Shown here piece by piece: positions 60,429-64,000 of a stretch of DNA of 64,000 nucleotides. Made by a program: the position numbers and the translations under genes. How positions within the stretch are numbered: the stretch's first letter is position 1; each line of letters opens with the position of its first letter. The DNA lies in the NCBI GenBank assembly GCA_964247055.1, contig OZ176051.1, positions 4,340,001 to 4,404,000 on the forward strand, given 5' to 3'. Below the pieces are notes generated by a model. The model saw only the letters and a program-made list of their open reading frames with translations, was not told the origin of the DNA and searched no databases. This stretch comes from Paragordius varius (lineage: Eukaryota > Nematomorpha).

Positions 60429-62340
60429 TACCTTGTTACCATCGGATCCAGTTTTATTCGTAACATCTATAAAAAAATAAATTTTTAAATACTAACCAAT
60501 TTAATAAAGCATCACGATTTTTAAATAAATAAATATTTACCAGATTTAAGTCCCCCCAAAGAAGAATTCGAATTAAAGTTATGGTTGACATGCTATATAA
60601 GATATTTATAAATTAATTATTGTGGAATTATTTTATAATAAATATTTATCGCTAGAAATGTTGAAAAAAAAATAATTTACCATAGGTGGTAAAGTTCCTA
60701 ATCCATTTGCTGCATTCAATGTTGCTAAAATATATTGTGTATAAAATCGTAAAAAAATATGATAAAAATGGGTGATGGGTATAGATTTTTTTAACATTTA
60801 AAATTCAATATCATTCATAAAATAAGGCAAAAAAGGTAAACCAATAACTATATCATAGATAAACCATGTTTCATGCAAATAAATTAAATTTTTTAATTAA
60901 AGACAACCATTCTTTATATAAGGCAACAATTTCTGTTTTGAACTAACTTTTTCATTCAAGTTTTTACTTAAACTAAAGCGTAAAAAAACCTATTTTGCCC
61001 TTTTCCAACATCGTGTTACTGATGTTATTATTGTTAGGATCCATTAAAACTGAATTCATCATGCCAGGTAAAAGTTGATTCATAAAATACGCATTATTTG
61101 GAATATTTGAGGTACTGTTTGCCCCTATAAAATTTGTCGAAACCATATTATTAGATGGTATCAAGTTTTGATAATTACCCAAATTTAAATTTGCCATAAT
61201 GGGTTGTTTGTTCGCTAAACCGGTAGATGATACTAAAAATACAGTAAAAATGGAAAATATTTAAACATTTCATAAAAAAACAAAAACAACCATATAGTTT
61301 AAAGGTGTTGTTAATTAAGGAATCGATTGGAATTGGTAAATCACTCAGTTTATACCATTTTGTAATTATGTTGAAAATACAATGTTTAAAAGAGCTTCAG
61401 TTTTGTCTTTTAAATATTAATTATCTAACCATAACAATCAAGCAAGTTAAAACACTGAAAATTTAACATGCGAACATTTTTTCAAAATCAGAAAATGATG
61501 ACAAAATAATGATTTAAATAAAAAGGAAGAATGAATTCCTTCTTTTGTAAAATTAAATTGGTGTGGTTTATACCATTCGTATAATTAACGTCATTTTGCT
61601 GGTGTGTAGCCAAGATTTGGGAATTATTTTGTTGATGTTGTTGTTGATTTAAGATATGTAAGGAGTTTGTAAATTGGAAAAAGTCAAGGGGGAGACATTT
61701 AAATATTTGGCAATGTTCTTCAAACGTGTATGAAGTGGGCGGTAAAGATGGACCCGATCCTGCCTCCTAATAAAACGTAATAAAATAAAATTTATGAGTA
61801 TAAGGATTATTTTCTGCATAGTAAGCGATATTTATAGAATTAGAGTTATTAAACTTGTAACAACGTAGATTTTAAAATGTTATATTTCTGTTTAATACAT
61901 TTCTGAAAGAAATTGATTTAAAACGATAATGCAAAAAGTTTTTTACGTTTAATAACTTATTTAATTTTCCATTCAACTTAATATTTATCCAAAAAAATAA
62001 TGTATGAAAAATTATCTTACATAAAACGATATTTGAGGTGGTATGGGTTGGCCCATCATATTATATGTTGTTTGATGTGAAGGTTGATTTTCAAGTGTCG
62101 GTATTGATTGTTGCACGGGTACAGTCATTTGTGATTTATTGTTGTAATTTAGCTGGTTAGTTGTCGTAATCGAATTTAACGTATTTATATGGCGGCCATT
62201 ATTAATATAATCATTATTTGTTGGTAATGAATTTCTTTTATCATTATTGGTATTAAACTTTGTTGGGTGGTTGTCGGTTTCCATTGTTTTTAGTACATTT
62301 TGGGGTATTTTATTGGGCTGTAGGTTCAAAGTTGTGTTGA
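56808..62340 (-). CDS. Asn-rich low-complexity protein, eleven 3' exons, 5' end unresolved
   Basis: Exons in transcription order: 62340-62021, 61766-61574, 61232-60990, 60724-60681, 60592-60541, 60466-60432, 59945-59497, 59228-58812, 58574-58372, 58090-57998, 56887-56808. Splice sites are GT-AG with matching phases throughout and the last exon ends SGQPLYWNQGN-stop; about 708 residues. The composition is dominated by Asn, Ser, Pro and short Gln runs (HHNNSLNNINNNN). Proline patches include LPPMPPPPHFLSLN and VPPPPHFLK. The most ordered-looking part is YTFEEHCQIFKCLPLDFFQF in the second exon. No domain was recognised. Two alternative first exons fit in phase: 62445-62430 (ATG start, MSWFS) or a piece at about 62,528-62,511 spliced at GTAAGC; the true 5' end may lie in or beyond the N gap. 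Confidence 0.7.
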
Positions 62341-62678
62341 CTATAGAAAATAATGTAAATATAATAAACAGTTAAAAAATAAATCGTGTTTTTATATGTA
62401 TTTAAAAGATTAATTTAATTTAAAACCACCTGAAAACCAGCTCATGGGTGTTTTAAAATGCCAAAATTTATTGAATGTATACAAAATGTTAACAAAGTAT
62501 GTAAGCTTACTATCAAAAGGACCAATGCCTAAAAATGATTGAAAATCAAAAAATGAATTTTAGATTGGTAATAAATAAAAAATTGGTTAAATGGATATTT
62601 AAAGCGAAAATCACAGTTTACAAAAAAGTTTTTTTTATAAAACTTCTCGTTACTAATATGCGATATTTAAATCCGATT

Positions 62679-62878
62679 NNNNNNNNNNNNNNNNNNNNNN
62701 NNNNNNNNNNNNNNNNNNNNNNNNNNNNNNNNNNNNNNNNNNNNNNNNNNNNNNNNNNNNNNNNNNNNNNNNNNNNNNNNNNNNNNNNNNNNNNNNNNNN
62801 NNNNNNNNNNNNNNNNNNNNNNNNNNNNNNNNNNNNNNNNNNNNNNNNNNNNNNNNNNNNNNNNNNNNNNNNNNNNNN
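62679..62878. other. 200-N scaffold gap
   Basis: Exactly 200 N. A round number like this is normally a scaffolder's placeholder and says nothing about real distance. Open frames running through it are meaningless. Confidence 0.95.
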
Positions 62879-64000
62879 AATATTCAAATTATCAATTTTT
62901 TTATGTCCTTTCATTTTACAAAATATACACATTGATATAATATAGTAACGAGAGCTATTATTGGTCATTTCAGTCTCTTAATTGGCTTAATAAACATATT
63001 TGCTGATATGTTTAATTTTTATTTTAAGTAGTCGTCCTTAAAATTACTGTTACATTACAACAATGGAATATTCAATCTTTCAATTAAAAAAAAACGAAAA
63101 TAATTAAAATGAAAAATCTTAACAACTGACATGTAAATAACCCAAATAGCCATTCAAAATACCAAAATAAATGACAAATATTAGCTCTCGTTACTACGGT
63201 ATAAAGATAAATATCAATTTTGTTGTGTATACAAGCAACAATAATAAAAAAGTTACAAAAGTTTTGCCGTAAAATTTCATTACATAATAAAAATTAAATA
63301 CAAAATACATTCATTCCATTCCATAAAAGCCACATTATAATATAAGCAATAAAAATAATAATTATAATTATTATTATTATTATGTAATCGAAAAAATAAG
63401 ATATAAAAGTTTTACTTAAAGGAAAAAAAGGAAAGAAAAGGTATTTATTTTGCATTTTTTCATTACTACACTACTTGATTCATAAAACCTACCATTGTCG
63501 CTTTAATAATATTCCAGGAAACATTTATATGTGACAAAAATGAAAAAAAAAACATTTCATATTACTCATTACCAATAACAGTACAAAAATTTTTTGTATA
63601 AAATTAAAGCCAAAAACTAGACGAAATTTGATATATAATAATTTTAGATTATCGAAACATTTTTATCCTTAGAATTCTAGTAATATTACTAAAAATTAAA
63701 ACCGGAAACTATTTTTTTCGGAAAATATAGTTGTGGTGTCACTTTCTTATACCTTGTAACATAAAAATGTAAAATTGTACAACTAGAGATAAGATGTCTT
63801 ATCCCAACACAAATATGATAAGAATGTAATAATTAAATATTAGGTGCGGTTAATGCGTGTTTATAAATAAATAATCTTGAATATTATTTAGTTTTTTGGA
63901 TAAATATTTTAATTATATTACACTTTGAATATTTTATTTTGTAAAAAAAACTTGTTATATATTAAAGTTTTGAGAGAAAATTATTAAACTAAAACGATTC
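62879..64000. repeat. Second copy of RBMS intron 3 sequence after the gap
   Basis: It matches 47512-48633 in the same orientation, without any insertion or deletion over 1,122 bp and with no difference noticed. The copy begins at the gap edge and runs off the window. If it continues, RBMS exons 3 to 1 should follow on the minus strand just beyond the window. Confidence 0.9.

Noticed and set aside
62535-62968. Open frames spanning the N run
   Set aside because: Translation of N carries no information.
1-64000. Retroviral, LTR or Polinton-like elements
   Set aside because: No reverse transcriptase, integrase, protease, capsid or long terminal repeats were recognised; the mobile DNA here is DNA transposons and Helitrons.

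Overview
The window is animal (metazoan) nuclear DNA, strongly A+T-rich, with spliced genes buried in transposon debris. Two tail-to-tail genes, one 26-exon gene and two minus-strand genes were read out exon by exon. OPLAH, ANKMY2, CCDC115/VMA22 and RBMS/shep homologues identify an invertebrate animal. At least nine GT-AG introns of only 21-29 nt occur in two host genes and a 22-nt one in a transposase, beside ordinary introns of 61 nt to 4.5 kb. Dicyemid mesozoans are the animals I know to have introns averaging about 26 nt. The species is not determined and the many long introns here do not fit a simple dicyemid picture.

Layout. 1-7.7 kb: DNA transposon remains, including TTAA-flanked elements of about 580 bp, a Helitron inserted in one of them, and a degenerate tandem array. 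7.78-9.53 kb: a compact pair, ANKMY2-like (+, nine exons) and CCDC115-like (-, one exon), with stop codons 29 bp apart. 9.5-15.7 kb: repeats, an interrupted hAT-type element, a hairpin MITE and two weak exon candidates. 15.75-38.94 kb: a complete 5-oxoprolinase gene (+). Intron 13 holds a three-level nest of transposons, intron 24 an old 2.2-kb fold-back, and intron 25 a 3.2-kb nearly perfect palindrome carrying two divergent identical transposase genes. 39-41 kb: repeats. 41.19-49.23 kb: a complete RBMS/alan-shepard-type RNA-binding protein gene (-). 49.3-54.7 kb: nested TTAA elements and a Helitron-like array. 55.79-56.22 kb: a possible three-exon minigene (-). 56.81-62.34 kb: eleven exons of an Asn-rich low-complexity protein (-), 5' end unresolved. 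62,679-62,878: a 200-N scaffold gap, after which 1,122 bp repeat RBMS intron 3 exactly in length, probably an uncollapsed haplotype.

The host genes do not form one pathway: 5-oxoprolinase belongs to glutathione salvage, CCDC115/VMA22 to V-ATPase assembly, ANKMY2 to cilium-linked signalling, and RBMS to mRNA binding. The strongest observations are the two intron-size classes, a transposase gene that itself carries a 22-nt intron, the palindromic transposon, and the nested insertions that fix target sites and relative ages. I saw no retroviral, LTR or Polinton-like coding sequence.
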